This document shows positions 9,294 to 16,767 of a stretch of DNA of 64,000 nucleotides, piece by piece. The notes below the pieces were generated by a model. That model had not been told where the DNA came from and did no database searches. It saw only the letters and a program-made list of their open reading frames with translations. Every line of letters starts with the position of its first letter. The first letter of the stretch is position 1. The stretch is taken from positions 434,001 to 498,000 of the forward strand of contig NZ_JAAMPF010000018.1 of NCBI RefSeq assembly GCF_011074795.1, given 5' to 3'. The translations under genes and the position numbers were made by a program. Source of the stretch: Marinobacter salicampi. GTDB taxonomy: Bacteria; Pseudomonadota; Gammaproteobacteria; Pseudomonadales; Oleiphilaceae.

Positions 9294-10835
9294 ATGCCCC
9301 AACGCTACATCAAAAAAATTCTGGATGCCCGGGTCTACGATGTGGCCATCGAAACGCCCCTGACCGAAGCCCGCAGTTTATCCAAACGTTTCAGGAACAA
9401 TATCTTCCTGAAACGTGAAGACCTTCAGCCGGTATTTTCTTTCAAGATTCGTGGTGCCTATAACCGGATTGCCCAGTTGTCGGAGGTCCAGAAAGCGAAA
9501 GGGGTTATCTGTGCCTCGGCAGGCAACCATGCCCAGGGGGTCGCCCTGGCCTCAAAGAAGCTGGGTATCAAGGCGGTTATCGTTATGCCCCAGACCACCC
9601 CTGACATCAAGGTCAGATCGGTGCGGGACCACGGCGCTAAAGTGGTACTCAGGGGCGACGCCTTCGATGAGGCCGCGGCCCATGCCCAGGAGCTGATCGC
9701 CAAGCATGGCTATACCTATATCCCGCCCTATGACGATCCAGATGTGATCGCCGGTCAGGGCACGGTGGCCATGGAGCTCATGTGGCAGTTCACCAAGCCC
9801 ATCCATGCCGTCTTCATTTGTGTCGGCGGCGGCGGCCTCATTGCCGGCATGGCCGCCTATATCAAGTACCTCAGGCCTGAGGTCAAGGTCATCGGTGTAG
9901 AGCCGGAGGATTCCAACTGCCTGCAGGCGGCGCTCGCTGCCGGCGAGCGCGTGATCCTGGATGAAGTAGGCCTGTTTGCCGATGGCGTCGCTGTAAAACA
10001 GATTGGCGCCTTTCCGTGGGAGATCTGCAAGGATCATGTGGATGAAGTGATCACAGTGTCCACAGACGAAATCTGCGCCGCCATAAAGGATGTGTTTGAA
10101 GACACCCGCTCCATAGCCGAACCGGCAGGTGCGCTGGCTGTCGCCGGCATCAAAAAGTATGTGGAGCGAGAAGAAATTGAAGGCGAGAACCTGATCGGCA
10201 CACTCAGTGGCGCCAATATGAATTTTGACCGCCTGCGCTATATTTCCGAGCGCACTGAGATTGGGGAAAAGCGCGAAGCCATTCTCGCCGTTACCATTCC
10301 GGAGCGGCCAGGCGCTTTCAAAGCATTTATCAATGCCCTTCACAAGCGCAGCATAACGGAATTCAACTATCGCTATTCGGATTCGGACGAAGCCCGCATA
10401 TTTGTCGGTATCCAGATCCAGCACGGTGGTTTGGGTCGCGACGAACTGGTCCAGGATCTCCGTGAGACCGGTTATGGCGTGGTGGATCTCACCGACAGCG
10501 ATCTGGCCAAGCAGCATATTCGCCACATGGTTGGCGGCCACGCGCCGACGGTGGGAAGCGAAAAGGTGTATCAGTTCCAGTTTCCGGAGCGTCCTGGCGC
10601 CCTGATGAAATTCCTGATGTCCCTGGGAACGCGCTGGAACATCTCGATGTTCCATTACCGTAACCATGGTTCGGCTTACAGTCGGGTGCTCATGGGCGCC
10701 CAGGTAGGCGAGGGCGAAAGCAGAGCCTTCGAGTCCATGCTCGACAAGATCGGTTTCAGCTATGAAGACGTGACCGAGAACGAGGCTTACCGGCTGTTCC
10801 TGGGTAAGGGTAACGGCGTTGAAAAATCTGGATAA
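9294..10835 (+). CDS. ilvA: Threonine ammonia-lyase, biosynthetic (threonine deaminase)
   Basis: The 513-residue PLP enzyme has a catalytic domain (about 1-320) with the PLP lysine Lys51 in SFKIRGAYN and the glycine loop CVGGGGLIAG. Two C-terminal ACT-like regulatory domains follow (about 325-415 and 420-505, each opening with PERPGA). The long, two-domain form is the biosynthetic enzyme, which makes 2-oxobutanoate for isoleucine and is feedback-inhibited by isoleucine. It is divergent from rpiA with about 210 bp between. Confidence 0.97.
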   Translation: MPQRYIKKILDARVYDVAIETPLTEARSLSKRFRNNIFLKREDLQPVFSFKIRGAYNRIAQLSEVQKAKGVICASAGNHAQGVALASKKLGIKAVIVMPQTTPDIKVRSVRDHGAKVVLRGDAFDEAAAHAQELIAKHGYTYIPPYDDPDVIAGQGTVAMELMWQFTKPIHAVFICVGGGGLIAGMAAYIKYLRPEVKVIGVEPEDSNCLQAALAAGERVILDEVGLFADGVAVKQIGAFPWEICKDHVDEVITVSTDEICAAIKDVFEDTRSIAEPAGALAVAGIKKYVEREEIEGENLIGTLSGANMNFDRLRYISERTEIGEKREAILAVTIPERPGAFKAFINALHKRSITEFNYRYSDSDEARIFVGIQIQHGGLGRDELVQDLRETGYGVVDLTDSDLAKQHIRHMVGGHAPTVGSEKVYQFQFPERPGALMKFLMSLGTRWNISMFHYRNHGSAYSRVLMGAQVGEGESRAFESMLDKIGFSYEDVTENEAYRLFLGKGNGVEKSG

Positions 10836-10904
10836 AGCTTACAATAAATTAACATAGTTTAATCTGTTAAAAATTGTAAAAGTCGGGATGGGTGGTAGTC
10901 TTTC

Positions 10905-10931
10905 AGCTAATTCTTGAAGTTTACATTAGCT
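10905..10931. repeat. Inverted repeat between ilvA and a small ORF
   Basis: AGCTAAT (10905-10911) and ATTAGCT (10925-10931) are perfect inverted arms separated by 13 bases, in an AT-rich gap about 50 bp before the 51-codon small gene. It could be an operator or part of the small gene's 5' leader. It has no T-run, so it is not a clear terminator. Confidence 0.4.
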
Positions 10932-10979
10932 GTCTGATTCTGCGCGGCTTTATCGGGCTGCGCGTTGGAGAAAATCGTT

Positions 10980-11135
10980 ATGGAACGCAAGCCTGATATG
11001 ATCCGGGCACTGCTTCTTGTTTTCGCTATTGGGCTCGTAATCAGCGGATTCACGACCATTCACGCGTCTGAAGATGAAGCTCTGGCAACACCGCCCCTGG
11101 TGGAGCCAACGGAATACGGCCTGGTCAGGCCCTGA
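10980..11135 (+). CDS. Small exported or membrane protein, 51 residues
   Basis: An ATG at 10980 opens a 51-codon frame ending at TGA 11133-11135. A ribosome site (TTGGAG) lies about 10 bases upstream. The product begins MERKPDMIRALLLVFAIGLV: a short basic N-terminus, then a hydrophobic stretch (about residues 8-27) that could be a membrane anchor or signal peptide, then an acidic and proline-rich tail (SEDEALATPPLVEPTEYG). I do not recognise the family. It stops 5 bp from the end of the convergent cyclo-ligase gene, with no terminator between. Coding status rests on the start context and protein-like composition. Confidence 0.6.
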   Translation: MERKPDMIRALLLVFAIGLVISGFTTIHASEDEALATPPLVEPTEYGLVRP

Positions 11136-11140
11136 GATGC

Positions 11141-11773
11141 TCAGGGTCGCGCCTGATGGCGGTCCTGGTCGGTGACTATCCCGTGCAGCGGAATATCCCA
11201 TGGCTGGACCGGCAGCAGGTTCATGCCCTGGATTGAATGCGCCAGGCCGATCAGCCTGGGTGACAGGCCGGGCAGGCGCCTCACGAAGGCGAACGTGCGG
11301 TCGTAGAAGCCGCCCCCCATGCCCAGACGACCGCCGTGCCGGTCAAAGCCCACCAGAGGCATCAACACCGCATCCATGGCCCAGGCTGGGCGCTCCAGCC
11401 CGTTGCTGAACAAGGGCTCGGGTATCCCGAAACGGTTGGGTCTCAGAGCGGTGTCCGGTCCATACGGGCTGAAAACAAGCCGCCCCGTGTGGATCGGGTG
11501 CAGCACCGGCAGGTAGAACCTGATGCCCCGCTTGCGGGCCTGCTCCACATAAACCCCGGGATCGATCTCACCGTCGTTTGGCAGGTATACGGCAATATGT
11601 CGCGCCCGATAAAGCATGGGGTGGCCCAACAGCTGTCGGGACAGACTTCGGGCAGCGTGGCGCTGTTGCTGGGGGCTCAGCGCGCAGCGCTTCTGGCGAA
11701 GAAGTTTTCGTAACTCCTGGCGTGAAGGGCGATCGGATTCAGCTTCGAAGGAATCTGGGGAGGGTATCTGCAT
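11141..11773 (-). CDS. 5-formyltetrahydrofolate cyclo-ligase
   Basis: The product has the MTHFS/YgfA pattern: SRQELRKLLRQKRCALSP near the start, the folate/ATP segment YLPNDGEIDP, and the C-terminal FDRHGGRLGMGGGFYDRTF. It converts 5-formyl-THF to 5,10-methenyl-THF with ATP. The frame is open back to an ATG at 11827, but those extra 18 codons lie inside the 6S RNA sequence. I therefore take Met at 11773, right after the 6S 3' end (211 residues), as the start; 11812 and 11827 remain possible. The order zapA - 6S RNA - cyclo-ligase is as in E. coli (ygfA/fau), where the two are cotranscribed. Confidence 0.92.
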   Translation of the reverse strand: MQIPSPDSFEAESDRPSRQELRKLLRQKRCALSPQQQRHAARSLSRQLLGHPMLYRARHIAVYLPNDGEIDPGVYVEQARKRGIRFYLPVLHPIHTGRLVFSPYGPDTALRPNRFGIPEPLFSNGLERPAWAMDAVLMPLVGFDRHGGRLGMGGGFYDRTFAFVRRLPGLSPRLIGLAHSIQGMNLLPVQPWDIPLHGIVTDQDRHQARP

Positions 11774-11781
11774 CTCTGAAA

Positions 11782-11961
11782 AAAAGCTTCCCGGGCTGCC
11801 GTTATCGGACATGGTCCTTGAACCCAAGGTTCAAGGTGGTGGCCGCTGTGACATATTAGGCTTTCCCCCGTGGGGGACGTGCTCACAATGCCCTGAAGTG
11901 GCCACCTTTGGTTTAAGCATCGGCTCGAGGACGTATCCGACCAGCGAACAGCCCAGGAAGT
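11782..11961 (-). ncRNA. ssrS: 6S RNA
   Basis: Read on the minus strand, the 5' end AACTTCCTGGGCTGTTCGC aligns base for base in position with the E. coli 6S 5' end (TGTTCGC shared). The 3' part contains CACCTTGAACCTTGGGTTCA, nearly identical to the hallmark of E. coli 6S. CTTCCTGGGCTG at the 5' end pairs with CAGCCCGGGAAG at the 3' end to form the closing stem, followed by seven Ts. Length is about 180 nt (E. coli 184). 6S RNA mimics an open promoter and sequesters sigma-70 RNA polymerase in stationary phase. Its place between zapA and the cyclo-ligase is the conserved one. Confidence 0.95.
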
Positions 11962-11967
11962 TAGTTC

Positions 11968-11998
11968 ATTATACGGGGAGGACCGGGGCCAATTGCAA
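11968..11998 (-). promoter_or_regulatory. Sigma-70 promoter of 6S RNA
   Basis: A perfect -10 TATAAT (11973-11968) and a -35-like TTGCAA (11998-11993), 19 bp apart, precede the predicted 6S 5' end at 11961 by seven bases. Confidence 0.75.
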
Positions 11999-12023
11999 AT
12001 CCGCTGTGCTCGAATGCCAGCGT

Positions 12024-12317
12024 TTAGCTGTTGTTTTCACCCAGGGCTTCGTCAAGCTTATGGTCCATGTCCCGCAGCAGGCTGGCTGCCCCGTCTGACA
12101 TGGTGCTCTTCTCAAGCATCTCATGGGTGATGTTCAGGGCCGCCATGACGGCAATTCGCTCGGTCCCGAATACTTTGCCACTGGCACGTATCTCCCGCAT
12201 TTTCGCATCCAGGTGCCGGGCAGATTCCCGCAGGGCATCTCTGGCGTCGGGTGGGCAGGCGACCAGGTATTCCTTGTCGAGGATATTGACTTCGACGGTT
12301 GTCGGCTGTTGCGACAT
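12024..12317 (-). CDS. zapA: Cell division protein ZapA
   Basis: The 97-residue protein has an N-terminal beta-rich domain (VEVNILDKEYLVACPPDARDAL) and a C-terminal coiled coil, as in ZapA. It contains the conserved pattern ARHLDAKMREIR and RIAVMAALNITHE. ZapA binds FtsZ and crosslinks protofilaments in the Z ring. Its ATG overlaps by one base the stop of the upstream coiled-coil gene, so the two are translationally coupled. 6S RNA follows about 60 bp downstream. Confidence 0.95.
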   Translation of the reverse strand: MSQQPTTVEVNILDKEYLVACPPDARDALRESARHLDAKMREIRASGKVFGTERIAVMAALNITHEMLEKSTMSDGAASLLRDMDHKLDEALGENNS

Positions 12318-12523
12318 CAGTGTTGCTCCAGAGCTCTGAGGCGGCCAATCATGGCTTCGATTTTGTTCTTGGCGAGGTCGTTCTTCTGCATGAGCTGTGC
12401 CCGCTCGCGGTTCCAGTCATCCTGCAGTTCCCGCATGGAAGCGTTGTCCTGTTCCAGTTTTCGGCATCGCTCGACCAGGCGATCCAGCTTATTCGCCAAG
12501 GCTTGCAGTTCGGGCTGATCCAT
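12317..12523 (-). CDS. ZapB-like coiled-coil protein (TIGR02449 type)
   Basis: This 68-residue protein is almost entirely heptad-patterned charged helix (LANKLDRLVERCRKLEQDNA...NDLAKNKIEAMIGRLRALEQH), as in the TIGR02449 family found directly upstream of zapA in Pseudomonas and relatives. By size, coiled coil and coupling to zapA it is probably a division accessory protein resembling ZapB, but that role is inferred. The stop shares one base with the zapA start. Confidence 0.85.
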   Translation of the reverse strand: MDQPELQALANKLDRLVERCRKLEQDNASMRELQDDWNRERAQLMQKNDLAKNKIEAMIGRLRALEQH

Positions 12524-12650
12524 GGTGTATCCAACATCGTAGTTATGGAATGTGACTAACTATAAGTGCGGTATAGGAGACGGTCAATTTACCGCCGTGT
12601 CAGACGGGTGCTGTGCCGCATTTTCCGGCGCCTCCTGACAGCGTCTGGCT

Positions 12651-13910
12651 TCAGAACCCACTGGTCTGTGCAAGCTTGCGGTTCGCCCGCCATGCCGGCA
12701 GGAAACCCACCAGCAGCCCGGCAACAGGGACTGCCGCCAGTATTAGCCATTCTGTACTGTCCAGCAGCCGCAACCTCACTACTACACCGTAGTTTTCCGC
12801 TAGCCAGGGCCCCAGAACTGTGATCAGCAGGGCACCCAGGGCAAGCGCCAGCAGACACGATACCAGAGCGAGAAGCGTACATTCCAACACATAGAGCGAG
12901 CCGATGAGTCGCGGCGACGCTCCGACAGCCCGCAAGATATTGATCTCCTGCCGTCGCTGCGCCTGCAGTGCCAGCAGAACGGCTACCAGCCCGATGAGGC
13001 TGGTTACCACCACAAAGCCTGTGATACCCAGCAACGTGCGTTCGAACTGCCCCAGGATGCGCCAGAGCTCGTTAAGCGCTACACCCGGCAAAATCGCGGT
13101 CAGCGGCTCCAGATCCGACTGGTTGATCTGGCGCTGGACCTGGAAGGTCATCACCTTCCGTTCGATGCCAACCAGAGCTGCGGTAATCGATTTGGGCGTG
13201 AGCTCGAGGGCCCTGGCCTTTTCCGAGGAAACGGTTTGACCCGGGATAGCAACGCCTGATTCCCAGCCGATGTGAATGGCTTCCAGGCCCTCAAGACTGA
13301 CATACACCGCCTGATCAACCGGCGTGCCGGTCGCTTTGAGAATGCCACTGATCCTGAATGGATGGGCGTCGTGATTCATGAAGCTGACCCGGCCGGTACC
13401 ATGGGACAGGACGATCTCCTCGGGCACCTTGTGGTTCAGCTTGCGCGCGACATCGGCCCCCAGCACTACCTCGAAGGTGTCGGCAAACCAGTGGCCCTTT
13501 GTGAAGCTTAGCGCGTGACCGTCACCGTAGCGGAAGTGGTCAAGGTAGCTTTCGTTGGTTCCGACGACCCGGTAGCCCCGGTAACTGTCGCCCAGAGAAA
13601 TGGGCACAGTCCATTCGATGCGGGGGTCCTTCCTGAGGCTCTGGTAGCTCTGCCATTTGATGTTATTGGTGGCATCACCCATGTGGAAGACCGAGTACAG
13701 CAATAGATTGAGCTGGCCGCTGCGGGCACCGACGATCAGATCGGTGCCGGAAATGGTATTGCTGAAGGCCTGCCTGACTTCGGTCCGGACATACTGGACA
13801 CCGAGCAGGAGCGTGACGCTCAGGGTGAGTGTCAGCGTCACCAGGGCCAGAACGCCACGCCTGTGCCACAGGCTTGCCAGGGCGAGGGAAAGGGTCACCG
13901 GCAGGTTCAT
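12651..13910 (-). CDS. ABC transporter permease of MacB/FtsX type, probably zinc-related
   Basis: The 419-residue protein has four predicted membrane helices (about 17-40, 293-315, 338-365 and 388-408) and a large extracytoplasmic domain between the first and second, the MacB/FtsX layout. The segment RRQEINILRAVGAS before helix 3 is the typical coupling loop. It overlaps the ATPase gene by 4 bp. Such four-helix permeases usually drive periplasmic mechanics rather than import solutes. Its company (DUF2796, DUF3299) matches Zur-regulated cassettes of Vibrio (zrg) and Pseudomonas aeruginosa, so a role in zinc homeostasis is likely. Confidence 0.88.
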   Translation of the reverse strand: MNLPVTLSLALASLWHRRGVLALVTLTLTLSVTLLLGVQYVRTEVRQAFSNTISGTDLIVGARSGQLNLLLYSVFHMGDATNNIKWQSYQSLRKDPRIEWTVPISLGDSYRGYRVVGTNESYLDHFRYGDGHALSFTKGHWFADTFEVVLGADVARKLNHKVPEEIVLSHGTGRVSFMNHDAHPFRISGILKATGTPVDQAVYVSLEGLEAIHIGWESGVAIPGQTVSSEKARALELTPKSITAALVGIERKVMTFQVQRQINQSDLEPLTAILPGVALNELWRILGQFERTLLGITGFVVVTSLIGLVAVLLALQAQRRQEINILRAVGASPRLIGSLYVLECTLLALVSCLLALALGALLITVLGPWLAENYGVVVRLRLLDSTEWLILAAVPVAGLLVGFLPAWRANRKLAQTSGF

Positions 13911-14602
13911 GAGGGGGCTCCCAGGCTGATGGAGGCATCAAAGTGGTTGGCAAGGCCCGGGTCGTGACTGACCAGAATCACCGAGGTGCCCTGGGCCTTT
14001 GCCTGACCCAGCAGCAGTTCAAGGAAGCGGTCGCGGTTGTCCGTATCCAGTGCTGAAGTGGGTTCATCCGCAAGAACCACCGAAGGTCCACCGATCAGGG
14101 CCCGGGCGGCTGCAACACGCTGCTGCTGGCCCACACTCAGGGCCGTGACGGGCCGCTGCCAGTCACCTGGCTCCAGGCCCAGGGCCTTAAGCAGACTGGA
14201 CGCCTCCTGCTCCGGTGATCCCGTTACCCGCTGGCGCCTCCGGCGGGACAGACGACAGGGTAGGGTGACGTTGGCGGTGGTGTTCAGGTAGGGCACCAGA
14301 TTGAATTGCTGGAAAATCACACCCAGATAGTCGGCCCGGAACTGATCCCGCTTGCCGGCTGAGAGCGCCCGTAGATCTTCGCCCATTACCACCAGTTTGC
14401 CTGCCTGGGCGCTGGCCAGACCGCACAGCATGCTGAGCAGGGTGCTTTTTCCGCTACCGCTGGGGCCCTGAAGGAACAGGTGCTGCCCCCTGGCCAGGGT
14501 GATGTCCGGGTAGGTTATGACCAGGTCAGCACCTGGCCACCGGTAGGTGAGATCCCTGGTTGTAATGGCGGGCGCGGAACTGACCTGGGCTGCGTCTGTC
14601 AT
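13907..14602 (-). CDS. ABC transporter ATPase of LolD/MacB type, partner of the adjacent permease
   Basis: The product shows Walker A GPSGSGKST (53-61 counted from the ATG at 14623), signature LSVGQQQRVAAARAL, Walker B VVLADEP and the D-loop SALD, all intact. It energises the permease encoded 4 bp overlapping downstream. I prefer Met at 14602 (AAGG about 10 bases upstream) to the ATG at 14623, which has no ribosome site. It is divergent from the DUF3299 gene with about 55 bp between the starts. Confidence 0.93.
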   Translation of the reverse strand: MTDAAQVSSAPAITTRDLTYRWPGADLVITYPDITLARGQHLFLQGPSGSGKSTLLSMLCGLASAQAGKLVVMGEDLRALSAGKRDQFRADYLGVIFQQFNLVPYLNTTANVTLPCRLSRRRRQRVTGSPEQEASSLLKALGLEPGDWQRPVTALSVGQQQRVAAARALIGGPSVVLADEPTSALDTDNRDRFLELLLGQAKAQGTSVILVSHDPGLANHFDASISLGAPS

Positions 14603-14658
14603 GTCAGTGGACCTTGAGTGCATGTATCATGGCGTTATCTGAAACTGAGGTGAATTTG

Positions 14659-15180
14659 ATGGGGCTGACCAAAACGAAAATTTCTGCCGGTTGCATCAGT
14701 CTGGTGCTCGGGCTCCTGCTGTCAGGCGCGTCTGCGCTGGCGGAAACCCAATGGCAGGAGCTGGACTGGCTTGAACTGATGCCCGAAGAAGACCTCAAGC
14801 TGCTGGAAAGTATGCCAGAAATAGAGCATGAGGGAGACGGTCCCATGAGTCTGCCAGACGAAATCATGACCGGCCGGGTGGTTCCTGAAATGGACAACAC
14901 CCCCGCCCGCATTCCCGGATTCATCGTGCCCTTGAAGACCGTGGGTAAAAGCCAGCGTATCGTGGAATTTTTCCTGGTGCCCTACTATGGCGCCTGTATT
15001 CATGTGCCGCCACCGCCACCCAACCAGATCATCCACGTTACCTATCCTGAGGGCATAGAGCTTGATGTCCTGTACGATCCTTACTGGGTTGAGGGCAACC
15101 TGACCATCAGTCGCACCGAGCATGATATCGGCACCGCATCCTATGCCATCAACGCTGAAGACGTGGTGCCCTATGAATAG
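14659..15180 (+). CDS. DUF3299 periplasmic protein, probably zinc-related
   Basis: From the ATG at 14659, supported by GAGG eight bases upstream, the 173-residue product starts MGLTKTKISAGCISLVLGLL, a signal peptide ending near ALA-ET. The mature part contains RIPGFIVPLK, EFFLVPYYGACIHVPPPPPNQ and YWVEGNL, typical of DUF3299. The Cys and His in GACIHVP could bind metal. In other proteobacteria this family travels with the DUF2796 protein and a MacB-like ABC pair under Zur control. Here it is on the opposite strand from those partners, convergent with DUF2796 and divergent from the ATPase. Confidence 0.85.
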   Translation: MGLTKTKISAGCISLVLGLLLSGASALAETQWQELDWLELMPEEDLKLLESMPEIEHEGDGPMSLPDEIMTGRVVPEMDNTPARIPGFIVPLKTVGKSQRIVEFFLVPYYGACIHVPPPPPNQIIHVTYPEGIELDVLYDPYWVEGNLTISRTEHDIGTASYAINAEDVVPYE

Positions 15181-15210
15181 CCCTTTTTTCACCTGCCCAG
15201 CAGCCTAGGA

Positions 15211-15921
15211 TCAGGGTGCAATCTCAAAGTGATCGTCGGCCGACTGAAGCCGGACACTGCCCTGGCCGCCGCCACTTACCCACTCCACATGCAGCTGTTC
15301 CAGAGCATTGAAACGCCCAAACAACGGGCTGATCAGGGTCTGAACGGGTTCAGCGCCGGAACAGGTCAGTTGCTGGGCGACTTCGAATTCGCTGTGTGTT
15401 GCCCCGGCCTCATCGTCATGGGCCTGCTCATGCCCATGATCATGCCCGTCGTGGGTTTCATGGTGGGCGGCACCATGGTCGTCGTGATGCTCGCCGTCGC
15501 TCTGATTCTGGTCGTGGTTGTGTGAAGAGTCTTCATGGTCATGTTGATCTTCATGGCCTTCGGCTCTTGCCGATGCCGGACTGGACCCAAGGCCATGGCT
15601 GACGCTTGCAGCGGTGACCTCGCAGGTTGCCGTTCCGGTATCAAGGAGTGGCCTTTCAGAGAGCCAGGCCTCGGCTTTGGCGACTGCCTGCTCCTGATTG
15701 GCGTTTTTGGGAGCATGCTCAAACCCGACCAGATTATAGGCAGGGGTCTCGAACAGAATATCAAGGGTCTGGCCTTCCCGGGCCACCTGCAGTTGGGCTG
15801 TGCCGTGGCTGTGGACCCCGGGCTCGGATCCGGCCACCATGGGCGAGCCCAGCGCCAGTAGCACGGCAGTAGTGGAACTGAGCCGGAAGAGTTGAGTAAT
15901 GGATCGCACGCTGCCTGACAT
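15211..15921 (-). CDS. DUF2796/ZrgA-like histidine-rich periplasmic zinc-binding protein
   Basis: The 236-residue protein has a signal peptide (about residues 1-31) and an early HSHGTAQLQVA motif typical of DUF2796. A central stretch of about 50 residues is extremely rich in His, Asp and Glu (for example DDHGAAHHETHDGHDHGHEQ). C-terminal beta segments follow. Such His-rich regions bind zinc, and ZrgA-like proteins serve zinc uptake under limitation. A strong Zur box lies about 20-40 bp upstream, arguing for derepression when zinc is scarce. Confidence 0.9.
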   Translation of the reverse strand: MSGSVRSITQLFRLSSTTAVLLALGSPMVAGSEPGVHSHGTAQLQVAREGQTLDILFETPAYNLVGFEHAPKNANQEQAVAKAEAWLSERPLLDTGTATCEVTAASVSHGLGSSPASARAEGHEDQHDHEDSSHNHDQNQSDGEHHDDHGAAHHETHDGHDHGHEQAHDDEAGATHSEFEVAQQLTCSGAEPVQTLISPLFGRFNALEQLHVEWVSGGGQGSVRLQSADDHFEIAP

Positions 15922-15942
15922 TCGAAAACTCCCGGTAAATAA

Positions 15943-15964
15943 TTGATATGTTATAACGTAATTT
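15943..15964. promoter_or_regulatory. Zur box upstream of the DUF2796 gene
   Basis: The sequence GATATGTTATAACGTAAT (15945-15962) has the left half and centre of the gammaproteobacterial Zur operator (GATATGTTATAACATATC) exactly, with three changes in the right half. It is 24-41 bp upstream of the DUF2796 start codon, where it would overlap the promoter. Zur-Zn binding there would repress transcription in zinc-replete cells. Confidence 0.8.
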
Positions 15965-16085
15965 ACACGGAAAAACCGTCAGGTCAACATGCCCAGGGTA
16001 GGTCCGGCCGGTGTGTTTGCTGCAGGCCAATGTTACGATAGCGGCATTGCCTTAATCCCAAACACCGACAGCAATAGGATGGCCC

Positions 16086-16694
16086 ATGACCCCGACTGAT
16101 CTTTCCGAGGCCAGCGACATCGGTGCTTTCGAGCACTGGGCCAACGTCTACACCATGCACAAAGCCTTCAGTCATCCTTCCGAGCTTCATGGCGCTCTCT
16201 GTGGTCGGCTTGCGGCCGGTGCCCGTATGGATGAGAACAGCTGGCTGCAGACGGTCTGCGAACAAATGGGCATTCCTGCCAGTGCGCCAGAGGAGTCGCC
16301 GGAACTCAAGGAGTTCATGATCGCGGCGTATGACCGTGCTCTGGAAGAACTGAAAACATCGGATATGAGTTTTCAGCCACTGTTGCCGGAGGACGATTAC
16401 AGTCTTGATCATCGGGTACAGGCTCTGTCGGCCTGGGTCAGGGGCTTTCTTGAAGGCATGACGGTGGGCGCTTCCAGCCCATTGGGCGAAGCCCCCGAGG
16501 AAATCCGCGAGCTGATAGAAGACCTCGTGGCCATCAGCCAGGTCAGCGAAACCGAGGAAGACAGTGAAGACGGCGAGTATCAGCTGACCGAAATCGTGGA
16601 ATACGTCCGCCTCGGGGCTCTGGCGGTATTTACCGAATTCAACCCGCCCGAAACCGCCGGAACGCAGGCCGGCAAATCCGGCACTGTGCACTGA
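16086..16694 (+). CDS. UPF0149/YgfB family protein
   Basis: The 202-residue acidic protein matches the YgfB family: SHPSELHGALCGRLAAG near the start, QALSAWVRGFLEGM in the middle and an acidic loop before the C-terminal ADF-like EIVEYVRLGALAVFTEF. Molecular role is poorly defined; in Pseudomonas a homologue acts as an antagonist of a transcription factor. It begins the conserved run ygfB-pepP-ubiH-ubiI, all on this strand. AGGATGGCCC precedes the ATG. Confidence 0.9.
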   Translation: MTPTDLSEASDIGAFEHWANVYTMHKAFSHPSELHGALCGRLAAGARMDENSWLQTVCEQMGIPASAPEESPELKEFMIAAYDRALEELKTSDMSFQPLLPEDDYSLDHRVQALSAWVRGFLEGMTVGASSPLGEAPEEIRELIEDLVAISQVSETEEDSEDGEYQLTEIVEYVRLGALAVFTEFNPPETAGTQAGKSGTVH

Positions 16695-16767
16695 TGCCCT
16701 GGCGGACAGATAAAGAGGCCAGGCTGGTAACCCCTCTACATTTTACAGTTCAGCCAAGGGAGTAAGC

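Noticed and set aside
9552..10667. 371-codon minus-strand frame opposite ilvA
   Set aside because: Antisense shadow of ilvA.
15440..15560. Repetitive-looking His/Asp codon tract
   Set aside because: It encodes the His-rich linker of the DUF2796 protein rather than a non-coding repeat or CRISPR-like array.
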